Positions 29,511-38,165 are shown, numbered from the stretch's first letter. The stretch: DNA of 64,000 nucleotides from Streptomyces sp. PKU-EA00015 (GCF_013387495.1 NZ_JABZEE010000025.1:62001-126000), one strand, 5' to 3'. Numbers and translations: made by a program. Notes: generated by a model from the letters alone, not told the origin.

Positions 29511-29773
29511 GCTGCCTCGTCTGAATGCGAGTGCTGCTCGTCGTGCCAGCCGTCAATCTCGGCGATACGGTCCAGCGCCGCTTGCTGCTCGTCGTCCGTC
29601 ACGGCGCCGTGCTCTTCTTCGAGGCGTTCAGCCAGCTCGCGCAGTCGGTCCATGGCGTCCTGATGAGCGGCGGCGGCCGCAATGTAACTGGACACCCCGC
29701 GCGCATCGACACGTTCTTTGATCGATTCCACCAGCTGTTCCGGCACGGTGATAGTGATCTTCCGAGTTGCCAT
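29507..29773 (-). CDS. Ribbon-helix-helix antitoxin
   Basis: An 88-residue protein. The N-terminal beta strand and helices (ATRKITITVPEQLVESIKE, ARGVSSYIAAAA) form a ribbon-helix-helix DNA-binding domain. The acidic C-terminal helix (RLEEEHGAVTDDEQQ) should wrap the PIN toxin. It precedes and is coupled to the toxin gene and likely represses the operon. Confidence 0.87.
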   Translation of the reverse strand: MATRKITITVPEQLVESIKERVDARGVSSYIAAAAAHQDAMDRLRELAERLEEEHGAVTDDEQQAALDRIAEIDGWHDEQHSHSDEAA

Positions 29774-29923
29774 ACTTCAAGTATGCCATGTCCTGTGTGT
29801 TGCGGGTGGGTGCCTCGGCTGCCGCCATCCTCGGTAGCCGCTTCACGCTTTGCCCGGGAAGGTCGGAGCCAGGGCGTGAGGGGCGTAGAGACTTTGCGGC
29901 GGGCGTGGGTCTTGGCGATCCGC

Positions 29924-30054
29924 CCGCTCACGCAAACGGCCCCGGACGAGGAGTCCGAGGCCGAGTAGAGCGCCTCCCTGGGGGAGAAACCCAGGTCAGA
30001 GCGGTAACGCGTTGTGCCCCCGGCAGGATTCGAACCTGCGACACCCGCTTTAGG
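29924..30054 (-). repeat. tRNA-Arg(CCU) 3'-half scar with downstream flank, copy B
   Basis: This is the counterpart of copy A (23781-23912), with about 90 percent identity over 131 bp. The tRNA 3' half runs on the minus strand from the anticodon loop (30058 region, CTCCTAAAGC) to the acceptor end at 30014. The expected 5' half is absent beyond 30060. Copies A and B in the same orientation bracket the methylase/toxin segment. Confidence 0.75.
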
Positions 30055-30252
30055 AGAGCAACAGGATCTGTAGCCAGTGGCTCCTACCTGCATCTTCTCT
30101 CTCCAGGATGGCATCTTGAGTGCCTAGGCGTGCAGGTTTCGTCTGTGCTTCACGGCTAAGAGCACGGCTAGGAACTCTCTAATCGATCACCTGGAAGCTG
30201 CTCGATCTCACGGCCTGCTGGCTGCGGGCGAGCTGCTGCCTGCGAAGATTCG

Positions 30253-30606
30253 ATGGTGAGCTACGACCTTGCTGTGTGGGACGGTGAGCCTCCACTTGAC
30301 GACCGCCGAGCGGGCTCGGTCTATGACGAGCTCTATGAGCGCTACCTGGAGTCGGACGATGTCGTCGTGCCTCCGACGCAGCGCATCGTGGCCTATGTCG
30401 AGGCGCTCGTCGAGCAATATCCGGACGGCATCGACGGCAACGTCGTCTGGACGTCGCCACCAGTCATCGACGAAGCCTCAGGGCCGATCGTGTATCTGCT
30501 CATGTCTTACAGCAAGGCCGGGGAAGTGTCTGAGTACGCCGCTTCGCTGGCTCGCGATCACGGACTCGTCTGCTATGACCCGCAGGACGAATCCCTGAGG
30601 TCGTGA
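30253..30606 (+). CDS. Hypothetical protein, immunity-like
   Basis: A 117-residue soluble acidic protein (YDLAVWDGEPPLDDRRAG, then IVYLLMSYSKAGEVSEYAA, HGLVCYDPQDESL). Close relatives that I recall from Streptomyces are stand-alone or sit near polymorphic toxin genes as putative immunity proteins. No toxin adjoins it here. The start is ATG/GTG at 30253. It lies directly after scar copy B. Confidence 0.7.
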   Translation: MVSYDLAVWDGEPPLDDRRAGSVYDELYERYLESDDVVVPPTQRIVAYVEALVEQYPDGIDGNVVWTSPPVIDEASGPIVYLLMSYSKAGEVSEYAASLARDHGLVCYDPQDESLRS

Positions 30607-30903
30607 GCTGCGACCATCTACCAGGCCGGACTCCGCATCGCAGGCATCCTCCTGGTCCCCCTGCGATCCAAATGAATCCGCCCAGCCCATTGATGCGGTA
30701 CGAGTTTCTCTACTTCATTCAAGGCGGCTCGCTCCGCTCGCCGCGCGCGGCCCCGGCTCCAGCGCCGGGCCCCGACGCTCCTGTCTCCGCCCCGCTCCGG
30801 GCCCCGGCCCCGCCGGCCGCGCGGCTAGAGCGAGCGCCGCTGATGCTGTGGACGGTAGCCCGCTGTGGCTGGGGCCGGTCGGCTCCACGGTTTTAGGCAG
30901 CCA
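30607..30903. other. Intergenic, low-complexity C/G-rich stretch
   Basis: About 300 bp with no gene. It contains a run of GCCCCGGCTCC-like pyrimidine/purine blocks at 30740-30830. It probably includes the left end of the IS110 element, whose boundary I cannot place. Confidence 0.5.
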
Positions 30904-31012
30904 CCATGGGGCGAGCCTCGAAGATCGGGGCCCACATCAGGCTTTACCGGGCAGGTCTAGAGACTGCCCGATTCGCGGCAAGCTTACGGGCCCCGATCTC
31001 TCGCCCCATGGC
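30903..31012. ncRNA. Candidate IS110 bridge RNA / structured non-coding end
   Basis: About 200 bp upstream of the IS110 transposase start, an interrupted long stem is formed by 30904-30915 (CCATGGGGCGAG) with 31000-31011, and 30923-30933 (GATCGGGGCCC) with 30988-30998. A 7-nt internal loop lies on one side. Inside it an independent hairpin CGGGCAG/CTGCCCG (30948-30970) has a 9-nt loop. IS110-family elements encode a bridge RNA with internal loops in this non-coding end. Strand and exact ends are unknown, and a different structured element is possible. Confidence 0.4.
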
Positions 31013-31215
31013 AGCTCCGTAAGTTGTTGGGCGGCCCGGGAGGGCCGGGTGTGGCTGATGGCAGCTTGTCTTGTGTGACTCGGCAGGAGTGGCCGCCCGG
31101 CTCTTCGGGGCGCCCTGGCTGCTGATTGAGATGTGCGTTGTAGTCGCTGTTTACGGAGATGACAGCGGGGTGTTCCTCGGGCCGACGGCATGCTGCGCGG
31201 AACGAGGAGGGGCGA

Positions 31216-32418
31216 GTGAGCAAGCGGCGGGCCCGAGTCTGGGCCGGGATCGACGCAGGCAAGGGCCACCACTGGGCTGCGGTGGTCGACGAGGTCGGTG
31301 CCACGCTGTGGTCAAAGAAGATCGACAACGACGAGTCGGTAATTTTGGCCGCGCTCGTCGAGATCCTGGACCTGGCGGACGAGGTCTACTGGGCGGTGGA
31401 CATCTCCGGGACGTCGTCCGCGCTGCTGCTGGCCCTGCTGGCGGCCCATGGCCAGCGTGCCGTCTACGTGCCCGGTCGGACGGTCAACCGTATGGCGGGC
31501 GCCTACCGCGGTGAAGCAAAAACCGATGCTCGCGATGCCTACGTCATCGCCGAGACTGCGCGTCACCGCCGGGACTTCGCCGCCATTGACGTGCCCGCCC
31601 AACTGGCCGCCGACCTCGCGCTGCTGACCGCCCACCGCACCGACCTCGTGGCCGATCGGGTGCGAATGATCAACCGCCTGCGGGACGTGCTGACCGGTAT
31701 CTTCCCCGCGCTGGAACGAGCCTTCGATTACAGCGCGCAGAAGGGTGCACTCGTGCTGTTGACCGGTTACCAGACGCCGGCCGCGATCCGCCGCCGCGGC
31801 TGTGCCCGACTGACGGCCTGGCTGACCAACCGCAATGTCCGAAGCGCCGACGCGGTCGCCGCGAACCGCGCTGGAGGCTGCGCAGGCCCAGCAGACCGCG
31901 CTGCCTGGGGAGGACGTCGCCGCGCAGATCGTCGCCGACCTCGCGGCGCAGATCCTGGCCCTGGACGACCGGTTGAAGCGGATCGACAAGCAGATCCGCG
32001 AGACGTTCCGCAGCCACCCGCAGGCGGAGATCATCGAGTCCCTGCCCGGCATGGGCCCGATACTCGGGGCCGAGTTCGTCGTCGCGGCAGGCGACCTGTC
32101 GGCCTACGCCGACGCCGGTCACCTAGCTTCCGCGGCCGGGCTGGTGCCGGTCCCGCGCGACTCCGGCCGCCGCACCGGCAACCTTCATCGTCCGAAGCGC
32201 TACAGCCGCCGACTGCGCAGGGTGTTCTAACTCTCCGCGCAGACCAGCATCATCCGCGAAGGACCGAACCGGGACTTCTACCTCAAGAAGCGCGGCGAGG
32301 GCTGCAAGCACGTCCAGGCCGTAATCGCTCTGCCCGCCGACGGGCGAGCGTGTTGTGGGCGCTGCTGTGTGACGGACGGGCCTTCACCGCCGCCCCGCCG
32401 GTCACGCAAGCGGCTTGA
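31216..32418 (+). pseudogene. IS110-family transposase, frameshifted and interrupted
   Basis: The DEDD-type N-terminal domain is clear (VWAGIDAGKGHHW, then EAKTDARDAYVIAE). The C-terminal transposase_20 part is also clear (ESLPGMGPILGAEF, LASAAGLVPVPRDSGR). The reading frame shifts by +1 near 31858, meets a TAA at 32228-32230 (after RRLRRVF), and returns to the first frame near 32330 to end in VLWALLCDGRAF. The start is GTG 31216 with GAGGAGG upstream. The element is dead as a coding unit, although its non-coding end still looks folded. Confidence 0.85.
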
Positions 32419-32534
32419 CATCGTCATTGAGACTCCCGCCCAAAGCCATTCCACCGACCTCATCTGGGACGTCGGCCCCCCGATGGCTCTAACCTGCTGT
32501 CCTCAATCAACCGTCCCCCAGCTCGGAGCCCAGG

Positions 32535-32876
32535 ATGGACGCCGTAGAGTTCCTAGCTGCTCTCCGCCGTGGAACCACCGTGGTCGCCGCCAGCCCTGCT
32601 GCGGAACCTACGTGGAAGGCATGGGTCGCTGTGACTTCAGCAACCCGCCTCGAAGATCGCCCTGGAGTGCGGAACCCTCACCTCGACCTGATCTGGGTCG
32701 TCCGCGAGTGGCATCCCCACTACATAGCCAACGACCTCTGCTGGGCTGAGGGCGACGGCATGAGCAAGCTCGAGCGCACGGTCTCGCGAGGGGAGGATGG
32801 GCTCTGGGCCGCAGTGGCGCGGTTCGGCGGCGTCGCAGCGTTCGACTATCCCTGGCGAACCGACTACCCCGGCTGA
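32535..32876 (+). CDS. Hypothetical protein, 113 aa
   Basis: A soluble protein starting MDAVEFLAALRRG with several Trp residues (EPTWKAWVAV, DLIWVVREWHPHYIAND). It has no signal or membrane segment. I do not recognise the family. It lies between the dead IS110 element and an attachment-like repeat, so it is probably cargo. Confidence 0.55.
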   Translation: MDAVEFLAALRRGTTVVAASPAAEPTWKAWVAVTSATRLEDRPGVRNPHLDLIWVVREWHPHYIANDLCWAEGDGMSKLERTVSRGEDGLWAAVARFGGVAAFDYPWRTDYPG

Positions 32877-32885
32877 ACGCCCTGC

Positions 32886-33028
32886 CGCGTGCCCCATCCG
32901 TGCCGGACCGGACGGAGACAAGCGGGGAACCACGGGGAACCACGGCCATACGGTCGCTTCCCTGCAGGTCAGCAACGCCGCAGGTCAGCGGCCATCCGCA
33001 TACGTGGTCTTCCAAACTTGGTGCTCCA
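32886..33028 (-). repeat. Attachment-arm-like repeat, inverted copy of 25338-25467
   Basis: The complement of this stretch aligns along its length with 25338-25467: the GTCTTCCAAAC core at its right end, two GCTGACCTG motifs, and a doubled GGGGAACCAC block at its left part. It lies immediately downstream of the ABC-3C operon. Confidence 0.55.
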
Positions 33029-33098
33029 CACCTTAAGGCCGGCCACGCTTCACTCGGTAGTCGACACACGCCGCCGACGTCAGCCGGAGCACGTTGCG

Positions 33099-34799
33099 TT
33101 AGTGGAACCTGATGCCGAACAACCCACCTGTTTCGTAGGCATCTGTAAGGCGAGCGCATTCATGGAAATCAACTCGGAAGCCCTCATCCTGAGCCTTCTT
33201 CAGGTCGTCCGAATTGAGAGTGACGACGTATTGAATACCCTCCCGCTCTGCAACCCGTGCCGCAAGAGTCAGGGCGCTAGCCATCTGGCGACCTTCGACG
33301 TCTGAATAGAGATGGCTATCGTGCACAAGGAAATCTGGGCCACGTCCGTATCGGCGAGCCGTGATCGCCATGGTCAAATCGAAGCAGAAAAGGGCCATGC
33401 TCTTCACCCCTTTGCTCCTGTCCCCTCCGATTGTTGGAACGAAGTGGTAACCAGTTTTTGAAGCTTCGACACTCAGAGAGGCGGGTCGCCCACTGCCGTA
33501 AATTTCATAGGCGTACGAGGAGTAGAGTTGCGCAATTTCGTCAATCTGGGCTCGCCGATCATTTAGGTCCATACTGAACCGAAGTTCCATTTCGGCAGAG
33601 CGAAGCTGCAAATGGCGATTCGCATTTTCCCATTTGTCGACAGTCTCGCGCCGCTGTTGCAGCTCATTCATCCTGCCGCGTACACGAACCAGCTCCAGTT
33701 GGAGCTCTTTATAGGTCTCCAGGGCGCCTCCCGCATCTAGGATTCGCATCACTTCAGAGCGTTCGGTGTCGACTTGCTGCAGTTCCCTCCTTTTTTCGTC
33801 GAGACCATCCAACAAGGCCGCGCGCTCACCCTGGAGGTACCGGCGTCTATTCTCCACGACCGAACGATGAAAGGCCGCAACCTCATCGAAGCGACGAATC
33901 ACGCTTTCAGGTAGAGTGATTTGCAGCTGGTCGTACATCTCCTGGACGTACGAGTGATCTGGCTGGCTCTCGTCTTCTTGATTGATTGCAAGCTCAATGT
34001 CTCCAAGGCGACGCTCATCCATGACAAGTGAGTCATTGAGTTTGCGGATTACCCTACTGAGCTCATCAGCTCGCGCGCGATGCTGAGCGTACTGATCTAC
34101 GACCTTGAACTCGCCGATTTCTTGCTCAAGGTTGCTCACCTGAATCCCAAGAGTGCGAATTTGTGCATCCAGGTCTTGCGCCTTGCCCAGTGTCATTCCC
34201 AGGACAGGATCCTTGGCTGCCTTCCGCAGATCCCTCAGGCTCTTCTCCGCAGTGGCCACTTCTTTCGCCTGCTCAAGCAGAGATAGGTCCAGCCCAAAGA
34301 GGTACGCCAGAGAAGATTGTGAAGCAGCAGCAGACTGCTTCCTGTGCACTTCAGTAGCGTTGTCGAACGCGCCGTTCTGTACATCGCGAAGGTAGAAAGC
34401 GATCAACGAGCGAAAGGAGGGCTCGCCATTTTTCCCCGCAAGAGCAAAGAGCCCCTTAGCCAACTGCTGTCTCCACGCGGTGTTCTTGAACGTTGCTCCG
34501 TCAACCTCGACGTTGCTCGGATCGGAACCAGTCCGCCTTACGGTGACTTCACGACCCAACAACTCCAACTGAAGCTCGAAGGAAGCTTGTTCGAGCTCTG
34601 GCCTCCGCAAAATGTGGTCAGGTCGTGCGTCAGCCCCCAGCAAAAAGTCGAGCACGCGAATAAAGCTTGTTTTGCCAACAGCATTCCGACTGTCCTGCCT
34701 ACGGGCAGTCTTCGTACGCTCAGCCACAACGATATTGAGGCCGGGGCGAAAGGATGCCGTCTTGAAGTCAGGAAGATCGCTAGAAAGACTACGAAACAT
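33099..34799 (-). CDS. ABC-3C system ATPase (DUF2326-type, SMC/Rad50-like)
   Basis: A 566-residue protein with an N-terminal ABC ATPase half (MFRSLSSDLPDFKTASF, P-loop NAVGKTS at about 39-45), a long coiled-coil centre (about 170-430), and a C-terminal half with FLVHDSHLYSDVEGRQ as the Walker B/DUF2326 segment. This is the ATPase of three-component ABC-3C conflict systems, which is thought to sense invasion and license the effector. I chose ATG 34799; the open frame extends further up but is not coding-like. It overlaps the middle component by 11 bp. G+C is visibly lower than in the flanks. Confidence 0.88.
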   Translation of the reverse strand: MFRSLSSDLPDFKTASFRPGLNIVVAERTKTARRQDSRNAVGKTSFIRVLDFLLGADARPDHILRRPELEQASFELQLELLGREVTVRRTGSDPSNVEVDGATFKNTAWRQQLAKGLFALAGKNGEPSFRSLIAFYLRDVQNGAFDNATEVHRKQSAAASQSSLAYLFGLDLSLLEQAKEVATAEKSLRDLRKAAKDPVLGMTLGKAQDLDAQIRTLGIQVSNLEQEIGEFKVVDQYAQHRARADELSRVIRKLNDSLVMDERRLGDIELAINQEDESQPDHSYVQEMYDQLQITLPESVIRRFDEVAAFHRSVVENRRRYLQGERAALLDGLDEKRRELQQVDTERSEVMRILDAGGALETYKELQLELVRVRGRMNELQQRRETVDKWENANRHLQLRSAEMELRFSMDLNDRRAQIDEIAQLYSSYAYEIYGSGRPASLSVEASKTGYHFVPTIGGDRSKGVKSMALFCFDLTMAITARRYGRGPDFLVHDSHLYSDVEGRQMASALTLAARVAEREGIQYVVTLNSDDLKKAQDEGFRVDFHECARLTDAYETGGLFGIRFH

Positions 34800-35040
34800 G
34801 TTCGCCCCTCGTAAGTTCCCCATCCCGAATAGACACCGCGCCAGTCGCATACAACAGATCAAGTGAAAGAGCGAACCACCAGAATGGCATGGCTGACGGC
34901 ATTGACCGCGCTTGACGCCAGGCGATAAGACGCTGCCAAACGGCACTGACTGTTCCAGGCTCATCCAGCTGAACAAGGATCTGCGCGCCTACTGCAATCA
35001 TTGCCTGATCGGAGGGAATCGACTTGCTCGGAAGTAGCAT
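34789..35040 (-). CDS. ABC-3C system middle component
   Basis: An 83-residue protein: MLLPSKSIPSDQAMIAVGAQ, a Trp-containing middle (TVSAVWQRLIAW) and FALSLDLLYATGAVSI near the end. The MLLP start, LL..L..P.TV..LW pattern and LDLLY.GA motif are those of the small middle proteins that link effector and ATPase in ABC-3C systems (the MC6-like type, from memory). Its ATG overlaps the effector stop (TGATG), so expression of the two is coupled. A longer start at 35073 would overlap the effector unnecessarily. Confidence 0.8.
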   Translation of the reverse strand: MLLPSKSIPSDQAMIAVGAQILVQLDEPGTVSAVWQRLIAWRQARSMPSAMPFWWFALSLDLLYATGAVSIRDGELTRGEHVS

Positions 35041-35957
35041 CACCCACCTACCGGAGCTTCGAAGATTTCGCATGTCTCAAAGAAGTGGGTGACAACCATC
35101 ATGGCTGCACTCCGCTGCTGGTTCGCGTCTCCGAAGCCGCCGCCGCCGAACGCTTCGGAAACTAGGTCGTCACAAAGTGCATGAAAAACAGCGTCAGATT
35201 CTTCAAGCCGCGCGCGGTGACCGTCGTACCTTGCACGCAGATTCTCCGACACTTGGGCCTGCTCTCCCGGAGAAGCCTGCGAAAAATAGAACCGGACATG
35301 CCCCGTGTGAGTCTTGAACGTTTTCAGTAAGTCAGAGACCTCCGGGCCGAAGTTGTTATGCTCGATCTTCCCGAAAGGGACTTCGAGCACTTCATCCTGG
35401 CCGCCTTGCAGGCGAGTCCTGGCAAGGGTTTCGACGCATCTAGCGATGTACGACATGCCGGCAGGATGCTCGGAAGGCGGAGCTCCAAGAATGAGAGAGA
35501 GCTTATTTCGTTCAATCTCCTCCCCTACGCAATTATCCCAAAGGACCTGGGGAGGCCAGTTCTCTATCTTGATCGCAGAATCTTGTCGACTCTTCCTCAA
35601 CTCCATGATGCCGGCCGCAGCCATGGCAGGCAGACCCGTCGCGTTGTTATACACGAAAGCCCACCTTTCCATGTGAGTACCCCAATGTGCTTCCGCGGTT
35701 TCGTAATCTGTCCGTATCTTATTGGCTACATATCTTTCGGTTGGACTGCTCGCTCCATAGCATGCCAGCATCAGTCCATTGACCCAACCATCGCAGCCCT
35801 TGTCCCCTCTTCCGGACGGATCGATTTGCACGAAGTTTGGCCCATGCTTCATGTGCATAAGGTCAGTCACGAAATCTTGCCACTCAAAGCCAGTCTTGCG
35901 GATGCACAGGGCTAGGAACTGGCTGTGAAACCAGGCACGGTCTTGATCTACTGACAC
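35040..35957 (-). CDS. ABC-3C system effector with restriction-endonuclease-like N-terminus
   Basis: A 305-residue protein. The first 110 residues carry FVQIDPSGRGDKGCDGWVNG followed by LMLACYGASS. This D-x-GRGDKG-x-DG pattern plus a following strand is what I know from nuclease domains fused to ABC-3C C-terminal domains. The remaining 190 residues (FGKIEHNNFGPEVSDLLKTF, then a helical end) would be the ABC-3C interaction domain. It presumably degrades DNA or another target when released. The GTG at 35957 has GGGGGG at good spacing; a TTG at 35969 is less likely. First gene of the operon. Confidence 0.75.
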   Translation of the reverse strand: MSVDQDRAWFHSQFLALCIRKTGFEWQDFVTDLMHMKHGPNFVQIDPSGRGDKGCDGWVNGLMLACYGASSPTERYVANKIRTDYETAEAHWGTHMERWAFVYNNATGLPAMAAAGIMELRKSRQDSAIKIENWPPQVLWDNCVGEEIERNKLSLILGAPPSEHPAGMSYIARCVETLARTRLQGGQDEVLEVPFGKIEHNNFGPEVSDLLKTFKTHTGHVRFYFSQASPGEQAQVSENLRARYDGHRARLEESDAVFHALCDDLVSEAFGGGGFGDANQQRSAAMMVVTHFFETCEIFEAPVGG

Positions 35958-36292
35958 TTTGCCCCCCAACTGTCGCAGTCTCAGCGCCGCTCACCCTACT
36001 AACGTGCGGCAGAGCTGGACAGCTGCTCGACGGTCACCTCGTTCATGCCCCCGTTGACGCGGCCAGACACCAAGCGCTGCCTCCGGGCGGGTCGTTGCAG
36101 CTCAGCTCGAGTCCTTCGTTAGCAGGCGCGTACGTGCCGGAGGATGGTTAGTGGGCCAATCGGGAGGTGCTTGCGCGTGCTCGGCCTGGCTTGAGCTTGC
36201 GCGCGCTCCCCTTTCGGCCGGCACACGTCGTGCTGCGCTACTGAGAGCCTGCCAACGAGGTTGTGCGGGCGCGCGTTGAGCTTTGAACACGC

Positions 36293-36332
36293 GTGCCAGA
36301 TACGTGCCAGATCGAGCGGTCAGCCACGGTCG
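36293..36332 (+). repeat. GTGCCAGAT arm-type repeat, copy 1
   Basis: Two GTGCCAGAT units a few bases apart are followed by CG-GCGGTCA and CACGGTC. The same arrangement recurs at 38255-38298, and a single unit occurs in the 37190-37327 repeat. Clustered short direct repeats like this are typical of integrase arm sites at actinobacterial attP loci. Confidence 0.5.
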
Positions 36333-36425
36333 ATTGAGGAGCACAGCAGCTTCCACACGCCCGTGACTACCGTCGCCGCGCACAGGCAGGATGAGCTGGG
36401 GTGAAGGCTGAGATGGCGCTGCCAG

Positions 36426-36438
36426 GCTTACAAAGCAG
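36426..36438 (+). repeat. GCTTACAAAGCAG core, copy 1
   Basis: A 13-bp exact direct repeat of 42098-42110, with weaker similarity for another 15-18 bp upstream (GGCGC...CCA). CTTACAA followed by a stem-like AGCAG resembles a tRNA-Val(UAC) anticodon loop, so the two copies may be the ends of an integrated segment of about 5.7 kb. Confidence 0.35.
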
Positions 36439-36472
36439 CCCTCAGCGCATGCTAGCGGCCCACACGCTCACG

Positions 36473-37006
36473 TTAAGCGTCATATGCGCTCCACACTGGG
36501 TCTGCTGGTTCCGGACGACCCGAGAGCCGCCGGAGCCCATCTCCTGCCACTGAGAGTCGGCGCCGTGCGACAGTGACGAAGTCACGTTGTGCCGATTCAA
36601 CGCGGGATCGCATAACCACCCAGCCCTCGGCAGTAGTCGGACCGCGGCGGATGGCAATGTGCATGCGCCAGATCTGCTCATCGAGGGCATGAGCGGCCTC
36701 AACGATGTCTTGATCAGCCACAAGATTCACCATACTGATGGCCTCGTTCCACGGGCGCCAGTCGACACTCGTGGGAATGAGGACACCTTGTGGGAGACCA
36801 TGCGGGCGCGCGGCGTCCATCTCACCGAGGTCAACCATCACGGCGGCCGATTCGCGCAGTACACGCGCACAGGCTGCTGTCTGCTGATCTCGCGCCCAAT
36901 GCCGGTCTTGGGCTCGCCTGCTGACCATACTGCCGGCGAAGACACCAATCAGTGTGGTTAGCACGGCCGCAGCAGGGGCTACCAGCGCACTCCATAAGAG
37001 AGTCAT
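36473..37006 (-). CDS. Single-TM hypothetical protein
   Basis: A 177-residue protein with one N-terminal hydrophobic helix (LWSALVAPAAAVLTTLIGVFAG), then a charged helical cytoplasmic part (RRAQDRHWARDQQTAACARVLRES trimmed to its ends; IVEAAHALDEQIWRMHIAI). This layout is frequent in Streptomyces as an orphan membrane protein; function unknown. ATG 37006 is preferred because the longer frame to 37243 runs through an attachment-like repeat. Confidence 0.7.
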   Translation of the reverse strand: MTLLWSALVAPAAAVLTTLIGVFAGSMVSRRAQDRHWARDQQTAACARVLRESAAVMVDLGEMDAARPHGLPQGVLIPTSVDWRPWNEAISMVNLVADQDIVEAAHALDEQIWRMHIAIRRGPTTAEGWVVMRSRVESAQRDFVTVARRRLSVAGDGLRRLSGRPEPADPVWSAYDA

Positions 37007-37189
37007 GCTGTCAGTCTGCGTCCTGTGCCACGGGGTTGGTGGGCTGCGCGTTGAATCGCCGCCGACGTAGCTGCGTATCCAGGCGCCAATGTGGTCCAGT
37101 GTCACTGCTCGCCTGGACTGGGAACCTCTGTCGACCCCATGCGAGACGAGAACAACCGAGCGGACTTCAGCGACCGACCCGCCGGAGCC

Positions 37190-37327
37190 GTGCCACAGGC
37201 GTGCCAGATGGGTCGGGGACTCACGGGGAACTGTGGCCGCCATCGGGGCGGAGAGGCCGCAGGCGCCGAAGTCCGCGTTGCCCAGGTCAGCGCCCAGCTC
37301 GTCCCACCTCGCTCCTAAAGCGGGGGT
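37190..37327 (-). repeat. Attachment-arm-like repeat, inverted copy of 24532-24672
   Basis: Its complement starts at the CCCCGCTTTAGGAG core (37313-37327 on the plus strand reads CTCCTAAAGCGGGG) and aligns with 24532-24672 through the CACAGTTCCCCGTGAGTCCC block and the GGCACG end. Together the two copies enclose 12.5 kb in inverted orientation. Confidence 0.6.
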
Positions 37328-37373
37328 ACGCGGGGCCTATGTCGTCTGTGCTGAGAACATCGACCGGCCTTGC

Positions 37374-38165
37374 TCATGGGGCCAGTCTGAGGACGTTCAT
37401 GCCGTACGGGTACAGCCATGGGCTGTGGCCACCGGCTTGGAGTCGGTCGATCGCGATCAGCGCGTCCGCCGCGGTCTTGCAGCGCGGGTGCTGTGTGGCG
37501 AAGGTGGCGATGCGGGCGCGCTGGGTGGGCAGCCAGGCAGCGATCACCTGGGGGTCGCCGTCGTACCACCACGTGAACTGAAGCTCTTCCCAGAGAAGGT
37601 CGGTGGCCCAGTCGAAGGCGAGGCGGACGAGGCCCGCGTCCGCCTCGGAGCCGGAGAGCCCGGCAATGTGCTCCAACCACGGCTCGAGATCACCTGTTGC
37701 GTGGGCGATTCCTTCCAAGAGTTCAGCGATGTCCCCGGGAGTGCCATCAACCAGGGCGAGGGCCAGCAGCGCTCGGAAGGCCTGCTCTACCACGGCACGT
37801 TCGGGCGCGGGCCAGTCAACGAACTTAGCCCCGTGTTGGCCGAGATGACCGATTTCCCGGGATGGATCGACGCCATGGCCCTCGGGCCCCCAATAGCGCA
37901 GCGCATGGGGCATGAGGCGACGCCACAGGACGGGGTATTGGTCCGCGTCCCAGTGGCTGACGACTTCGCGCATGAAATGCCCGAGGAGATCATCCGGTAC
38001 GGCAGCGGGATCGCCACCGAGAATGTGCAGCTCCGACTCCGGGGTGCAGTACGTGCAGCCGTCCACCGGGCGGTCGAGTTCGGGAGGTGACGCGAAGACT
38101 CGGTCAGCCTCGGCGAGCGCGTGCCGCCACATTGCGTACAGATCGAGGTCAAGAGGATCGGACAT
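37374..38165 (-). CDS. Hypothetical protein, 263 aa
   Basis: A soluble helical protein (DLDLYAMWRHALAEADRVF), with a CTYC pair early, then LHILGGDPAAVPDDLLGHFM and WRRLMPHALRYW. I recall similar Streptomyces proteins without function. It has no signal or membrane segment. Its start region (38166-38300) contains the second GTGCCAGAT arm-type repeat. Confidence 0.7.
   Translation of the reverse strand: MSDPLDLDLYAMWRHALAEADRVFASPPELDRPVDGCTYCTPESELHILGGDPAAVPDDLLGHFMREVVSHWDADQYPVLWRRLMPHALRYWGPEGHGVDPSREIGHLGQHGAKFVDWPAPERAVVEQAFRALLALALVDGTPGDIAELLEGIAHATGDLEPWLEHIAGLSGSEADAGLVRLAFDWATDLLWEELQFTWWYDGDPQVIAAWLPTQRARIATFATQHPRCKTAADALIAIDRLQAGGHSPWLYPYGMNVLRLAP

Larger units (their letters stand above)
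35958..36472. other. Intergenic region with attachment-like motifs
   Basis: It contains no convincing gene. It holds the ABC-3C promoter side, a GTGCCAGAT direct-repeat motif at 36293-36332, and a GCTTACAAAGCAG core at 36426-36438. Confidence 0.55.

Noticed and set aside
36102..36383. 93-codon minus frame between the ABC-3C operon and the 177-aa gene
   Set aside because: It crosses the attachment-like direct repeats and has Arg/Ala-rich unbiased composition.
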